Counted from the stretch's first letter, positions 54,696-64,000 are shown. The stretch is 64,000 nt of DNA from Flavobacteriales bacterium (GCA_947462255.1 CANHOA010000001.1:118781-182780); one strand, 5' to 3'. Numbers and translations are program-made. Notes: a model not told the origin generated them from the sequence alone.

Positions 54696-56162
54696 CTAGT
54701 TTATTGGATAATTATTGGTTTCTTCCTTAATTATTAACATGTTTTTAATGTTTTTTAGATTAATAAATGAAAAGATAAATAATAATAGTCCTCCTAATAG
54801 TAATTGCATTAAAGCAGCAATGCCATGGTCTAAACCAAAATACATACTAAAAAACCCTGAAAGCAATAAAATCGTAACCAAGTAAATATAGTTAAGCAGC
54901 GCTTTCGGTGTTATGTTGAGTTGTATGGATTGATAGGCATAATAGAATTGTATTCCTGCTACAAAACATTGAGTGATGAGCGCTGAAATAGCGGCTCCTT
55001 TTGCGCCGATACTTGGTATTAAAAGTGCATTACTGGTGAAATTAATTAAGACCCCAAACAAAGAAATAATATTTAGTGTCTTCAATCGGCCGCTTGCAGT
55101 TAATAATGTGCCGAATATGAAATTCATGCTGATTGGAATAAAGCAGATAATTAAGAAGCAAAAAGAAAAAACCGCTGTAGTTTGAACGTTATCATACAAT
55201 AATGAAAGTAGCCATCGAGCATTAAAAGTAGAAATTATAACTAATACAATTGCGCCTCCAATCAGTAGGTTGCCGGCGGTTTTTAATAAGTCCACAACAT
55301 CTTTTTTTGATTCTTTTAATAAGCGAGAAAACATTGGATATAACAAGCCGGCGAATATCATCCCAAACATATATACAGCATCTAAAAGCCGGAATCCTTG
55401 TGCATAATGCCCTGCCTCAACGCGACCATTTGAGTGAAAACGTTCTAAAATAACAACATCACTTCTATTATATAGTATCATTAATAAGATCAGGAGTGCA
55501 TAGGGCAGGCTTTTTTTTACAATTGACATGCTAAAGTTAAAATCCCAAAGTAAAAATGGACCTATATTTTTTTTACGAAGCAAGAAAATCGCAATAAAAA
55601 ATGTTAGTAAATAACACAAGGTCTGAGTATAAATAAACCATTCTATTCGGGAGGTGTCATTTGTAAAAACAAACAAAATTGATCCTGCAATTAGGATAAG
55701 TAATCCTCTGTCCATAATGGAAATAACAGCGTCTGTCTTGAATAAATGCAGGCCTGTAAAATGACTTCTAAAGAACGCTATAGACAGAATCAATAATTGG
55801 TTAAATACAAGAAATAAAAGCAAATAAAACTCGCGCCACTTATACCCTAAAAGAAGGGCAAATAGAAAAATAACCACACAATATATAATGAATAAAACAA
55901 ACCGAAAGGCCATTAAATTTCCGAAATAACTAGTGGAATTATGCGTGTTCTGCGCTATGGTTTTGGTGGTATAGTTATTAATCCCAAAATCTAAAAAGAT
56001 GTTAAAAATAACCGTTAAATTCAATAAGGTAAAGTAAAGGCCATATTCCGCCTGTCCGACTCTATTTTGAACCGTTGCATCTATTAAAAATATGGCTATT
56101 GGCTTAACAAGTAGATTTAATAATATGGTTAGAAAAAGACTAGAAAAGAATTGTTTTTGCAT
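54696..56162 (-). CDS. Polysaccharide flippase (Wzx/MATE-like)
   Basis: 488 residues with about 12-14 membrane helices. Oligosaccharide flippase family: starts FSSLFLTILLNLLVKPIAIFLI, then VGQAEYGLYFTLLNLTVIFNIFLDFGINNYTTKTIAQN, the characteristic early block. Moves lipid-linked repeat units across the inner membrane. Lies between the response regulator (12 bases upstream) and wzz on one operon. Confidence 0.9.
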   Translation of the reverse strand: MQKQFFSSLFLTILLNLLVKPIAIFLIDATVQNRVGQAEYGLYFTLLNLTVIFNIFLDFGINNYTTKTIAQNTHNSTSYFGNLMAFRFVLFIIYCVVIFLFALLLGYKWREFYLLLFLVFNQLLILSIAFFRSHFTGLHLFKTDAVISIMDRGLLILIAGSILFVFTNDTSRIEWFIYTQTLCYLLTFFIAIFLLRKKNIGPFLLWDFNFSMSIVKKSLPYALLILLMILYNRSDVVILERFHSNGRVEAGHYAQGFRLLDAVYMFGMIFAGLLYPMFSRLLKESKKDVVDLLKTAGNLLIGGAIVLVIISTFNARWLLSLLYDNVQTTAVFSFCFLIICFIPISMNFIFGTLLTASGRLKTLNIISLFGVLINFTSNALLIPSIGAKGAAISALITQCFVAGIQFYYAYQSIQLNITPKALLNYIYLVTILLLSGFFSMYFGLDHGIAALMQLLLGGLLLFIFSFINLKNIKNMLIIKEETNNYPIN

Positions 56163-56174
56163 TACTTGAAGCTA

Positions 56175-56867
56175 TTATTTAATTAATAGTTTGAAGCCAA
56201 GCCCATGAACATTCATTATTTCTAAAGCGGGATCTTCCGTTAATAGCTTTCGTAATTTTGAAATATATACATCCATGCTCCTACCATTATAGTAATTATC
56301 ATCGCCCCAAATGGTTCGTAGTGTTTCTTGCCTATTTAACACACCGTTCTTATGAATAAAAAGCAAATGTAGTAATTGATTTTCCTTTGTTGTGAGTTTT
56401 TTTATTTCAGAAGCAAGGTGCAGCAATCTTAATTCTGGCTGGTACAGAAGTTGGCCTAATTTAATGGCGGGCTTATTATTTCTTTTTTGTTGTTCCGATC
56501 TACGAAAAATAGCGTCCATTCTAGCCAATAGTTCTTCTATCGCAAAGGGTTTAGTTACATAGTCATCGGCGCCAAGGCTAAAACCTTCCAATTTATCTTC
56601 TTTTAATCCTTTGGCTGATAAAATCAGAATGGGGGTTTTTTGATCAGTTTCTCTGATTTTCTTTACAAGGGAAAAACCATCCATTTCTGGTAAGATTACA
56701 TCTAAAATAATAAAATCGTACCCGTTCTTATTTGTTTGGTATTTGAGATGGGCATCCTTACCAGTGCGTGCTAATGTGGTTTCCCATCCTTTTTTTTGAA
56801 AATGCTGCTGTAATGAAAATCCTTGGTTTTTATCGTGCTCAGCTAATAATAGTTGTTTGTTTTCCAT
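56175..56867 (-). CDS. OmpR-family response regulator, orphan
   Basis: 230 residues. Receiver domain 1-120: phosphoacceptor D56 in FIILDVILPEMDG, S84 and K106 in VTKPF. The acidic pair usually ED at the start is E10-H11, a change in the metal-binding pocket. C-terminal winged-helix DNA-binding domain, about 130-230 (LTTKENQLLHLLFIHKNGVLNRQETLRTIW and SMDVYISKLRKLL, then VHGLGFKLLI). No histidine kinase neighbours it. It heads the polysaccharide operon and may regulate it (inference). I start at ATG 56867 (MENKQLLL). Confidence 0.9.
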   Translation of the reverse strand: MENKQLLLAEHDKNQGFSLQQHFQKKGWETTLARTGKDAHLKYQTNKNGYDFIILDVILPEMDGFSLVKKIRETDQKTPILILSAKGLKEDKLEGFSLGADDYVTKPFAIEELLARMDAIFRRSEQQKRNNKPAIKLGQLLYQPELRLLHLASEIKKLTTKENQLLHLLFIHKNGVLNRQETLRTIWGDDNYYNGRSMDVYISKLRKLLTEDPALEIMNVHGLGFKLLIK

Positions 56868-57006
56868 GTTATTTCTTAGCACAAGCTAGCTAATTATTTA
56901 GTAGTTTGCGGCTATAATAACGCGATTCAATGGTCGTTTAGTATCTTAATACTTCTCGCAAGCAAAATTTAGTGTTTAAGAGAACATAGAGTATGTTATC
57001 CTTTCC

Positions 57007-57035
57007 AAAAAAATAAAGGTGACTTCGCCTTTATT
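57007..57035 (-). terminator. Intrinsic terminator of the T9SS gene ending at 57039
   Basis: Minus strand AATAAAGGCG, loop AAGT, CACCTTTATT (10 bp, one G-T pair), then T7. Confidence 0.85.
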
Positions 57036-57038
57036 AAT

Positions 57039-59501
57039 TTAGCGAATTAAATTAACATGCCCCGTTATTATAACTCTATCGTCATTATCTGGAACCTTAA
57101 TATTTATTTTATAGGTGTATGATCCTGGTAAAGCATCGGTGCCTTCTAAGCCATAAGAACCATCCCAACCAAAATCTAAATTATTAGTTTCAAATACAAT
57201 CTCTCCCCAACGATTATAAATTTGCATGTTATACTGATAAATATCAAATCCTGCTGTAAAAAACGGTTTAAACACTTGATTGTACATGTCACCATCTGGG
57301 GTAAATGAATTCGGGATATAATATATGCCACCTCGCTGAGGCGCTATAGCAACAGAGGTGCTATCAATACAACCCATGCTCGTAGAGGCAATAAGAGTGA
57401 CCTCAAAGCCCGAACCCGTTCCCATAAACAAGTGTGAGGGTGAAAACTCACTTGAAAATTCACCATCGCCAAAGTCCCATAAGTAAATGGTAGCACCTAA
57501 GCTACTATTATCGAAACTAACTGTTTGGGATGTTTCAGTAAATAATAAGGTTGATGGATCGAATTCCGCGGTGGGGTAATTTTGAACGCAAATATAATCA
57601 ATGATGGATGCGCTGTCAACACAACCATTTAATGTGCCAATTACACTCACGTCAGAGCAACCTCCCACAGTATATAAAACTTGAACCTGTGAACCTGATC
57701 CCGTAAAACCATTGCTAGAAGTCCATTGATAAGTAGTTAATGGATTGCTAGTATTCGGTGTGAAAGTAACATTTAAAGGAACGCAACCATAGGTTGTATC
57801 AGCTGTGAATGGCATTACAGGAAGTGGTTTCACCGTAACTTGACCGTTGGCCATGGGGCTTACACAACCTAATAATGTATAGGTGGCAGAATAGTTTGTT
57901 GTATTAGTTGGCGATACACTTATTGAATTCGTTGTCTCCCCTCCTGTTGTCCATAAGAAAGTTCCTCCAGGTAGGTTTGGAACAGCGGTTAGGGTGGCAA
58001 CTTGTCCGAAACAGATAATTACTGGTGCTATGGTAATAACTGGAACTGGTTTCACGGTAACAGTACCAGAAGCTTGAGCCGAACAGCCGGTTATCGTATA
58101 CGTTACGCTGTAGGTAGTACCTGGTAAACCAGGGTTCACATTAATGGATTGTGTCGTTTGGTTATTCGACCACAAAAAAGTGCCTCCTGTTAAATCAGGT
58201 GTCGCTGTTAATACAGTGGTGTCTCCGTTACAAATCGTATCGCTGTTTACACTTACTGTCGGCGTTGGATTAACGGTAACCAAAGCAGAATCCGCAGCAG
58301 TACAACCATTCCATGTGTAAGTAGCGCTGTAAACTGTGCTTTGCATTGGATTAACAGTGATAGAACTTCCCGTTTGTCCATTACTCCACTGAATAGTGCC
58401 TCCTGCAGGAGTAACCGCAGCATTGAGTGTGGTAGATTGGCTTGTACAAATGGTCGCATCATTAATAACAATTGTAGGAGTTGGAGCAACGGTTGTTGTA
58501 ATAGCAGCGGTGGAAGTGCAACCTTGGTTACTAGTAACAGTAACTGTGTAAGTGCCGCCTGTTGAAACCGTTGCTGATGCATTAGAGCCCAAACCATTAT
58601 TCCAAGCATAACTTACCCCTCCTGAAGCCAAGACGTTTATCACTGGCGCATTACAATCTATAATAGTAGTACCTGTTGAATTTGTAATTTGAGCATTTGG
58701 GGATTGGTTAATAACCACGGAGGTAGTTGCAGTTGTCGAACCACAACTTGGGCTAGCAATAGTGCAGGTATAAGTCCCTGCGGATGCCGCGCTTGGATTT
58801 TGTATGGTTGGGTTAGCTACATTTGATTGGAAGCCATTTGGTCCTGTCCAGCTGTAGGTATACACTCCGGATGCTGGATTGGCAGGGGTAGGTGTCGCCG
58901 TAAGAGTCAAGGGGCTTCCAGAACAAACTGGACCATTGTTTGATGCCACAGCAGTAGGTGCAGCACAGCAGTTAATGTACATCCAAATGCGACCAATATT
59001 ATAATTCACTTCGGACCATATATTGGCCATAGGCTGCCCACCTGTGGGACAAGATTGCATCCCGCTTCTCTGTAAGGTTGTATTAATGCCCATAATACTG
59101 GTAACAAAATTAGCTGTACCATAACTATTTACGCAAGCGCCTCTTACGCCGTAAACGCCAATAATGTCCCCTGCAGTAACAGTGATGTTGCAAGGAATAA
59201 TTCCTGAAGGATTATTGGTCACCGTAAATAATTGAACGAAGTTATTTGTGACTCCAGGAAAAGCAGGTGGTGTTACACCAGCATTAAACCTAACGACTCT
59301 TATCGTTTGTAAACCTTGGCTAGCATTGGTTGGTACTTCTAATCCACAAATAGTGAAATTTGCTGGTGCTGTAAAGTGATACCCTCTGATCATGGAGGTA
59401 AAGGTGGTCACTTGTGTACCTACAGAAATTTGAGTTTGTGAAAAAATCCGCGTTGCGGCTAATAAAATAAAAGCTAAGAAAAATACTCTTTTGAAATTCA
59501 T
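57039..59501 (-). CDS. T9SS type B repeat protein, Ig/PKD-like domains
   Basis: 820 residues. Signal peptide FLAFILLAATRIFSQ. An N-terminal beta domain with several cysteines (to about 180), tandem Ig/PKD-like units of about 75 residues (for example SGVYTYSWTGPNGFQSNVANPTI, PAGGTIQWSNGQTGSSITVNP), a PKD unit IYLWDFGDGEFSSEFSPSHLF, and a type B sorting domain (YYIPNSFTPDGDMYNQVF through GHVNLIR). The start is ATG 59501 (MNFKRVFFLAF). Paralogous to the next gene upstream, 77 bases away. Surface adhesin-type protein by analogy. Confidence 0.9.
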   Translation of the reverse strand: MNFKRVFFLAFILLAATRIFSQTQISVGTQVTTFTSMIRGYHFTAPANFTICGLEVPTNASQGLQTIRVVRFNAGVTPPAFPGVTNNFVQLFTVTNNPSGIIPCNITVTAGDIIGVYGVRGACVNSYGTANFVTSIMGINTTLQRSGMQSCPTGGQPMANIWSEVNYNIGRIWMYINCCAAPTAVASNNGPVCSGSPLTLTATPTPANPASGVYTYSWTGPNGFQSNVANPTIQNPSAASAGTYTCTIASPSCGSTTATTSVVINQSPNAQITNSTGTTIIDCNAPVINVLASGGVSYAWNNGLGSNASATVSTGGTYTVTVTSNQGCTSTAAITTTVAPTPTIVINDATICTSQSTTLNAAVTPAGGTIQWSNGQTGSSITVNPMQSTVYSATYTWNGCTAADSALVTVNPTPTVSVNSDTICNGDTTVLTATPDLTGGTFLWSNNQTTQSINVNPGLPGTTYSVTYTITGCSAQASGTVTVKPVPVITIAPVIICFGQVATLTAVPNLPGGTFLWTTGGETTNSISVSPTNTTNYSATYTLLGCVSPMANGQVTVKPLPVMPFTADTTYGCVPLNVTFTPNTSNPLTTYQWTSSNGFTGSGSQVQVLYTVGGCSDVSVIGTLNGCVDSASIIDYICVQNYPTAEFDPSTLLFTETSQTVSFDNSSLGATIYLWDFGDGEFSSEFSPSHLFMGTGSGFEVTLIASTSMGCIDSTSVAIAPQRGGIYYIPNSFTPDGDMYNQVFKPFFTAGFDIYQYNMQIYNRWGEIVFETNNLDFGWDGSYGLEGTDALPGSYTYKINIKVPDNDDRVIITGHVNLIR

Positions 59502-59521
59502 ATTAATTACATTCAATTTTA

Positions 59522-59554
59522 CAAAAATACACTTACGGTTCACAATACGCAAAA
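59522..59554 (-). promoter_or_regulatory. Promoter of the T9SS gene at 57039-59501
   Basis: Minus strand TTTTG (59554-59550), 20 bases, TATTTTTG (59529-59522). Leader about 15-20 bases. Confidence 0.55.
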
Positions 59555-59578
59555 GCAAACCTTAGGTTGCCGACCTTA

Positions 59579-62500
59579 CTACCTTAATAAATTAACATGT
59601 CCCATTATAATAAGCATTTCTTCTTTATCTTGGAGTTTAATGTTTACCTTATAACTATATGTTCCAGAAGGACAGTCTAAACCTTCTATTCCATAAGAAC
59701 CATCCCACCCCGCATAAGGGTTATGAGATTCAAAAAGAAGCTCGCCCCAACGGTTATAAATCAACATTTCAAACCCATCAATAGAGAACCCAGCCGTAAA
59801 TACCGGCTTAAATACCTGATTATACTTGTCACCATCAGGCGTAAAGGTGTTGGGAATGTAATAGATTTCGCCCAAATTAGCAGGGATTTCTATTGATATA
59901 CTGTCCATGCACCCCATAGATGTCGAGGCTAATAAAGTAATGGTTTCACCACTAGTAATACCTTGAAAGTAATGGTTTGGATTTTCCTCGTTGGATAAAC
60001 TTCCATCGCCAAAATTCCAAATATAACCGCTTGCTCCAATGCTTGTATTTATAAAACTCAATGTTTGGTTGTTCTGTGAAAATGATCCAGGAGAAGTGTA
60101 AAAGTTAGCAACGGGATAATTTTGAACGCAAATTAAAGATGCAGAGGTTGTTGAATTGGAACAACCATTTAGGGTGGCGGTTAAGGTGACGTCGTAACAC
60201 CCTCCATTTACAAAAGTCATCTGTGGATTTGCGCCAATTTGAGATCCGGCACCAGTTGAGGTCCATGCGTAAGTGGCATTTTGACCGATGGTGTCTGCTA
60301 AAAGACTCACCGTAACAGGAACACAGCCACTCGTGTTATTCACGCTGAATGATGCAAGAGGCAAGGGTAAAACAATGATAGAAGCGCTTACAGCATTTCC
60401 TACACAACCATTTGCTGTGTAAGTTAAATTGTAAACAGACGTGCTACTAGGCGTCTCGGTAATGGTTGCTGAGGTTCCGCCCTGAGACCAAGCAAAATTT
60501 CCTCCTGCTGGATTGACAATAGCACTCAATGTTCCAGGCTGACCTTGGCAAATCGTCATATCAGCCACGCTTACTATTGGAAGCGGATTTACTGTTACCG
60601 TTCCGGTTGCCTGAGCACTCGTACACCCATTAAGGGTATAAGTTGCGGTATAACTAGTAGTTTGGGTTGGGAACACTGTTAAATTCGGACCGGTCTGATT
60701 CAGCGAGATCCAATTGTAAACACCATTAGCTAAATTAGCTTGAGCCACAATAGCAGTTGTATCTCCAAAACATATACTGGAACTTGTAACGCTTAATGCT
60801 GGAGTCGGATTAACGGTAACAGTGATGTCCTCCGTTGCAGTACATCCATTCCATGTGTACAAGACACTATACATAGTTGTGCTTGTAGGTGAAACAGTTA
60901 GATTTGGTGTGGTTTGGCCATTGGTCCAAATTACTTGCCCACCCGTAGGGTAATAAACTGGTGTGATAAGAACAGACTGTCCTGAACAAATGGTTGTATC
61001 TATTCCGGTAAGCAAAGGGACGGGGGCCACTGTTAATACTACAGTTGAGGAATCTAAGCAGCCATTTGCGGCCGTAACCACTACGGTAAAACTTCCCGCT
61101 TGACTTATGCTTTGGGAAGCATTCGTCCCCAAACCATTATTCCACTGATAAGTCCCTCCGCCTGTAGCTAATAAATTAATAGACGAAGCATTGCAATCAA
61201 TGATGGTGGTTCCTGTAGAATTGGTAATTCCTGAAGTTGGTGGTGTTATATTTTGTGTAATAACAATTGATTGAGAAACAGCGCAGCCATTAGGGTCAAT
61301 CATATTTACGGTATAAGAACCTGGAATCGTAATCACATTATTAGCCGTATTTGGTGTTTGACCACCTGTCCAAGTATACGTAACGCCTCCCGTTGCTTGC
61401 AAGCTAATAGCAGGGGTAGTACAAGTCAGCACATTGGTTCCCGTTGAATTATTTATTTGAACCGGAACAGTACTCAAGGTAATAGCCACTACGCCGACTG
61501 CATTGGCGGTGCAGCCATTAGCATCGGTCACTGTCACAGTGTAGTTACCCGCCTGGAGATTGGTTATGTTCTGGGTTGTAGCTTGATTACTCCAGCTGTA
61601 GGTGTAAGGAGAAACCCCACCCGCTGGACTGGAATTTATAGAGCCTGTGCCATTTAAGCACAAGATGTTTTGAACAGTTGTTGAAATAGATACTGCAGTA
61701 GCAGGCTGCGTGATAGTGATACTTAGTGTGGCAGTACAACCGTTGGCATCGGTAACTGTTACGGTATACACCCCTGCAATTAAGTTTGAAGGATCTTGAG
61801 CCGTTGTATTATTAGACCAAGCGTATGTATATGGAGCGGTACCGCCAGCAACTGTTAAATTGATAGCTCCAGTGTTGTTTCCAAAGCACAATACATTCAC
61901 CTGAGTACTGGATAAAGATAGGCCCGATTGTGGTTGAGTAATGATAACGCTTGTTGTATCTATACAACCATTCGCATCTGTTACAACTACTGTATAGGTT
62001 CCCGCTATTAAATTAAGTGGATCCTGAATCGTTGAATTGTTTGACCATGCATATGTGTAACCAGGTGTGCCGCCCGATGGGCTAAGGTCGATTGATCCCG
62101 TACTATTTCCAAAACACAACACATTGACCTGTGTCGTTGCTAAGCTAAGAGGAGCTTGAGGTTGCGTGATTGTGGCGCTTATTGTTGTTGTACAACCATT
62201 CGCATCTGTCACAACTACTGTATAGGTTCCCGCTGGAACGCCAATAGCACTTTGAGCTGTTGATCCTCCTGTCCAAACATACGTATAAGGAGCGGTTCCA
62301 CCTGTTGGGGTCATATTTACACTTCCCGTGCTGCCACCAAAACAAGCAATCATTACCTGAGTAGTCGTTGCTACTAAGGCAGAGGCTGGTTGCGTGATTG
62401 TAACCGTTGCTGTTGCGGTGCAACCATTGGCATCGGTAACTGTTACGGTATACACCCCTGCAATTAAGTTTGAAGGATCTTGAGCCGTTGTATTGTTAGA

Positions 62501-64000
62501 CCAAGCGTAGGTATATGGTCCGGTACCACCAGTAACTGTTAAATCAATAGATCCTGTGTTGTTTCCAAAGCACAATACATTCACTTGGGTATTCGAAAGG
62601 ATTAAACCCACCTGGGGCTGTGTAATTGTAATTGAAACCGGTGCTGAAACACATCCATTAGTGCTCGTCGCAGTGTAAGTATAAGTTCCTGGTGATAAGT
62701 TTTGGGTTGGAGATCCGCCATAGGTGTAAGGGGCATTTGCGCCAGTGGCATTTAATACAACAGATCCAGATCCCCCAAAACAAAGCACATTACTTGGGTT
62801 CGCCGTTAAAATTGGTTGAGGATATACCGTAAATTGTGCTGTTGTGCTGCAGCCATTGCTGGCATTATAAGTAATGGTTGAAGTTCCTGCAGAAACGCCT
62901 GCAACCAATCCATTTGAAGAGATGGTAGCTACCCCGATATTCGAACTAGACCATGTTCCTGGCGCTACTACGTTTGCCAACTGGGAGTTTAATCCTAAAC
63001 ATGCCGTTAGGTTTCCGGTAATAGGTTGAAGTGGATTTACCGTCACAGTGCCCGTGCCCGAAACAGATGGGCAGCCAGTAACTAAATAACTGGCAGTATA
63101 GGTAGTAGTGGTCGTTGGCGTAACTGAAATGCTATTACCTGTAATACCTCCTGGCGACCATGTAAAAGTGCCATTTGGAACCGTGGATGTAGCCGTTAAA
63201 TTCGCAACTTGCCCTGCGCATACCGTCACACTGTTAACACTAACAACAGGAATTGGGTTAATAGTAACAGTAACAGTGGTTAATGGTGACACACAATTTT
63301 GAGCGCTTGCTGCTTGTAAATAATATACCGATGACGTTTGCAAGGTTGGGGTAGTATAACTTGCTGTGGTCGCCAATTGGCCTGTGCCATTAGGGTTTGA
63401 AAACCAACTATAACTATTGTTTTGTCCACCTGAAGCTGTTAATGTAGTTGAACCCGGACCACACAAACTTACATTACTTGCAATTGGTGCTAATGGATTT
63501 GAGTTAACTGTAACTGTTCCTGTCGCAGTTGTTGTGGGGCAGCCCGAAGTAGTGTAAGAAGCAGTATATTGTGTCGTCGTCGTGGGATTTACCACAATGG
63601 AAGTTCCTGTAGCGCCCCCTGGGGACCAAGCAAATGTTCCACCTTGAATAGAAGATGTGGCTGTTAAAGTAGCTGATTGGCCCGCACAAATTGTGGAGTT
63701 GTTTACGCTTAAAATTGGCGCTGGATTAATCGTAATCGTAACAGGAACCAATAAAGAGGGACATCCTGCGCCTGACCAACTAATGGTTAATTCTCCGTTA
63801 CCTGTTCTTACGCCAGAAGTAACAATAAGATTAGATACAAGAGTTGCTAAAGCATAAGATGAACCTCCGCCACCACCGCCGTAACTACCACCGCCGCCGC
63901 CATAATATCCACCACCTCCGCCGCCGCCATATGTAGTTCCTCCATTTCCTCCTTGACCTAATCCCCCGGTCTGTCCCAATCCTCCTAAGTTGATTCCCCC
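59579..64000 (-). CDS. Giant T9SS type B surface protein with SprB repeats, 5' end cut by window edge
   Basis: At least 1473 residues; the reading frame is open to the right edge, so the signal peptide is outside. It begins (in window) in a glycine-rich stretch (GGGGGGGYYGGGGGSYGGGGGGSSY) that resembles the ALK-type Gly-rich domain, followed by Ig/PKD-like units, six SprB repeats (about 76 residues each), further units including an ITNSTGTTIIDCN block also present in the downstream paralogue, a PKD domain (YIWNFGDGSLSNEENP), and a type B sorting domain (YYIPNTFTPDGDKYNQVF through GHVNLLR). SprB repeats are known from gliding adhesins of Flavobacteria. Function here is inferred to be adhesion or motility. 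Confidence 0.9.
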   Translation of the reverse strand, partial: GGINLGGLGQTGGLGQGGNGGTTYGGGGGGGYYGGGGGSYGGGGGGSSYALATLVSNLIVTSGVRTGNGELTISWSGAGCPSLLVPVTITINPAPILSVNNSTICAGQSATLTATSSIQGGTFAWSPGGATGTSIVVNPTTTTQYTASYTTSGCPTTTATGTVTVNSNPLAPIASNVSLCGPGSTTLTASGGQNNSYSWFSNPNGTGQLATTASYTTPTLQTSSVYYLQAASAQNCVSPLTTVTVTINPIPVVSVNSVTVCAGQVANLTATSTVPNGTFTWSPGGITGNSISVTPTTTTTYTASYLVTGCPSVSGTGTVTVNPLQPITGNLTACLGLNSQLANVVAPGTWSSSNIGVATISSNGLVAGVSAGTSTITYNASNGCSTTAQFTVYPQPILTANPSNVLCFGGSGSVVLNATGANAPYTYGGSPTQNLSPGTYTYTATSTNGCVSAPVSITITQPQVGLILSNTQVNVLCFGNNTGSIDLTVTGGTGPYTYAWSNNTTAQDPSNLIAGVYTVTVTDANGCTATATVTITQPASALVATTTQVMIACFGGSTGSVNMTPTGGTAPYTYVWTGGSTAQSAIGVPAGTYTVVVTDANGCTTTISATITQPQAPLSLATTQVNVLCFGNSTGSIDLSPSGGTPGYTYAWSNNSTIQDPLNLIAGTYTVVVTDANGCIDTTSVIITQPQSGLSLSSTQVNVLCFGNNTGAINLTVAGGTAPYTYAWSNNTTAQDPSNLIAGVYTVTVTDANGCTATLSITITQPATAVSISTTVQNILCLNGTGSINSSPAGGVSPYTYSWSNQATTQNITNLQAGNYTVTVTDANGCTANAVGVVAITLSTVPVQINNSTGTNVLTCTTPAISLQATGGVTYTWTGGQTPNTANNVITIPGSYTVNMIDPNGCAVSQSIVITQNITPPTSGITNSTGTTIIDCNASSINLLATGGGTYQWNNGLGTNASQSISQAGSFTVVVTAANGCLDSSTVVLTVAPVPLLTGIDTTICSGQSVLITPVYYPTGGQVIWTNGQTTPNLTVSPTSTTMYSVLYTWNGCTATEDITVTVNPTPALSVTSSSICFGDTTAIVAQANLANGVYNWISLNQTGPNLTVFPTQTTSYTATYTLNGCTSAQATGTVTVNPLPIVSVADMTICQGQPGTLSAIVNPAGGNFAWSQGGTSATITETPSSTSVYNLTYTANGCVGNAVSASIIVLPLPLASFSVNNTSGCVPVTVSLLADTIGQNATYAWTSTGAGSQIGANPQMTFVNGGCYDVTLTATLNGCSNSTTSASLICVQNYPVANFYTSPGSFSQNNQTLSFINTSIGASGYIWNFGDGSLSNEENPNHYFQGITSGETITLLASTSMGCMDSISIEIPANLGEIYYIPNTFTPDGDKYNQVFKPVFTAGFSIDGFEMLIYNRWGELLFESHNPYAGWDGSYGIEGLDCPSGTYSYKVNIKLQDKEEMLIIMGHVNLLR
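61470..62820 (-). repeat. Six in-frame SprB repeats, 228-bp period
   Basis: Units of about 228 bp (76 residues), with landmarks CFG(N/G)xTGS, APYTYxWSN and TDANGC. Landmark positions step by exactly 228 bases between units 2 to 5 (62567, 62339, 62111, 61883). Units 1 and 6 are slightly shorter or divergent. Units 2 and 5 (684 bases apart) are nearly identical over about 170 bp. Confidence 0.88.

Noticed and set aside
61470..62820. CRISPR-like periodicity
   Set aside because: The period is 228 bp and coding, and the units are protein repeats rather than short repeats with unique spacers.

Overview
The window is from a low-GC, AT-rich member of the Bacteroidota, most probably a Flavobacteriales-type organism. 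The evidence is: six proteins with type IX secretion (T9SS) C-terminal sorting domains; the TonB cluster exbB-exbD-exbD-tonB; an atpD-atpC pair separated from the rest of the ATP synthase; a BamA operon with two OmpH/Skp genes; DUF4271-hemD; the dut / nucleotidyltransferase / TPR / DUF4292 / EnvC-like cluster; promoters of the Bacteroidota form TTG-N18..21-TAnnTTTG; and no Shine-Dalgarno sequences. The window is almost entirely chromosomal core and secreted-protein genes. I see no insertion sequence, prophage, CRISPR array or obvious genomic island.

Layout. 1-4.4 kb: 3' part of fumC is cut off at the left edge, a 53-residue membrane peptide gene is divergent from it, then a secreted unknown and a T9SS-exported reprolysin-like metalloprotease (minus strand). 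4.5-13 kb (plus): TonB energy-transduction operon with a PstS-like lipoprotein and a TPR protein, NhaD Na+/H+ antiporter, M28 peptidase. 13.0-13.5 kb: non-coding region with two tandem 76-bp structured repeats, hairpins and tRNA-Arg(TCG). 13.5-20.8 kb: T9SS protein with FG-GAP and SprB repeats, an orphan oligopeptide-binding lipoprotein, tryptophan 2,3-dioxygenase, bestrophin channel, glutamate racemase. 20.8-28.8 kb (minus): uppS-bamA-ompH-ompH, atpD-atpC, rbfA and a LolC/FtsX-like permease. 28.8-37 kb (plus): MsbA-like exporter, choice-of-anchor-L T9SS protein, lepA, a small cytochrome b-like / cytochrome c pair and hflX. 37-40 kb (minus): thioredoxin-fold T9SS protein, hemD, DUF4271. 40-47 kb: glutaryl-CoA-type acyl-CoA dehydrogenase, then serS with a coiled-coil lipoprotein and a TPR protein, and a cyanophycinase / isoaspartyl-peptidase pair. 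47-52.2 kb (plus): dut, nucleotidyltransferase, TPR, DUF4292, degenerate LytM protein. 52.2-56.9 kb (minus): polysaccharide operon (response regulator, flippase, Wzz, O-antigen ligase/polymerase). 57-64 kb (minus): two large T9SS type B repeat proteins, the second running off the right edge.

The common theme is the cell envelope: outer-membrane assembly (BamA, Skp), lipoprotein trafficking, TonB energisation, T9SS export, surface polysaccharide and wall remodelling, set among housekeeping genes for translation, ATP synthesis, haem and nucleotides. I did not find a convincing new defence, mobile or biosynthetic system. The best second-look items are the covarying tandem repeats beside tRNA-Arg, the apparent ATT start of the LolC-like gene, a group of promoters placed so close to start codons that the transcripts should be nearly leaderless, the mosaic 228-bp SprB repeats, and the orphan components (peptide-binding lipoprotein, response regulator, cyanophycin-degrading pair).
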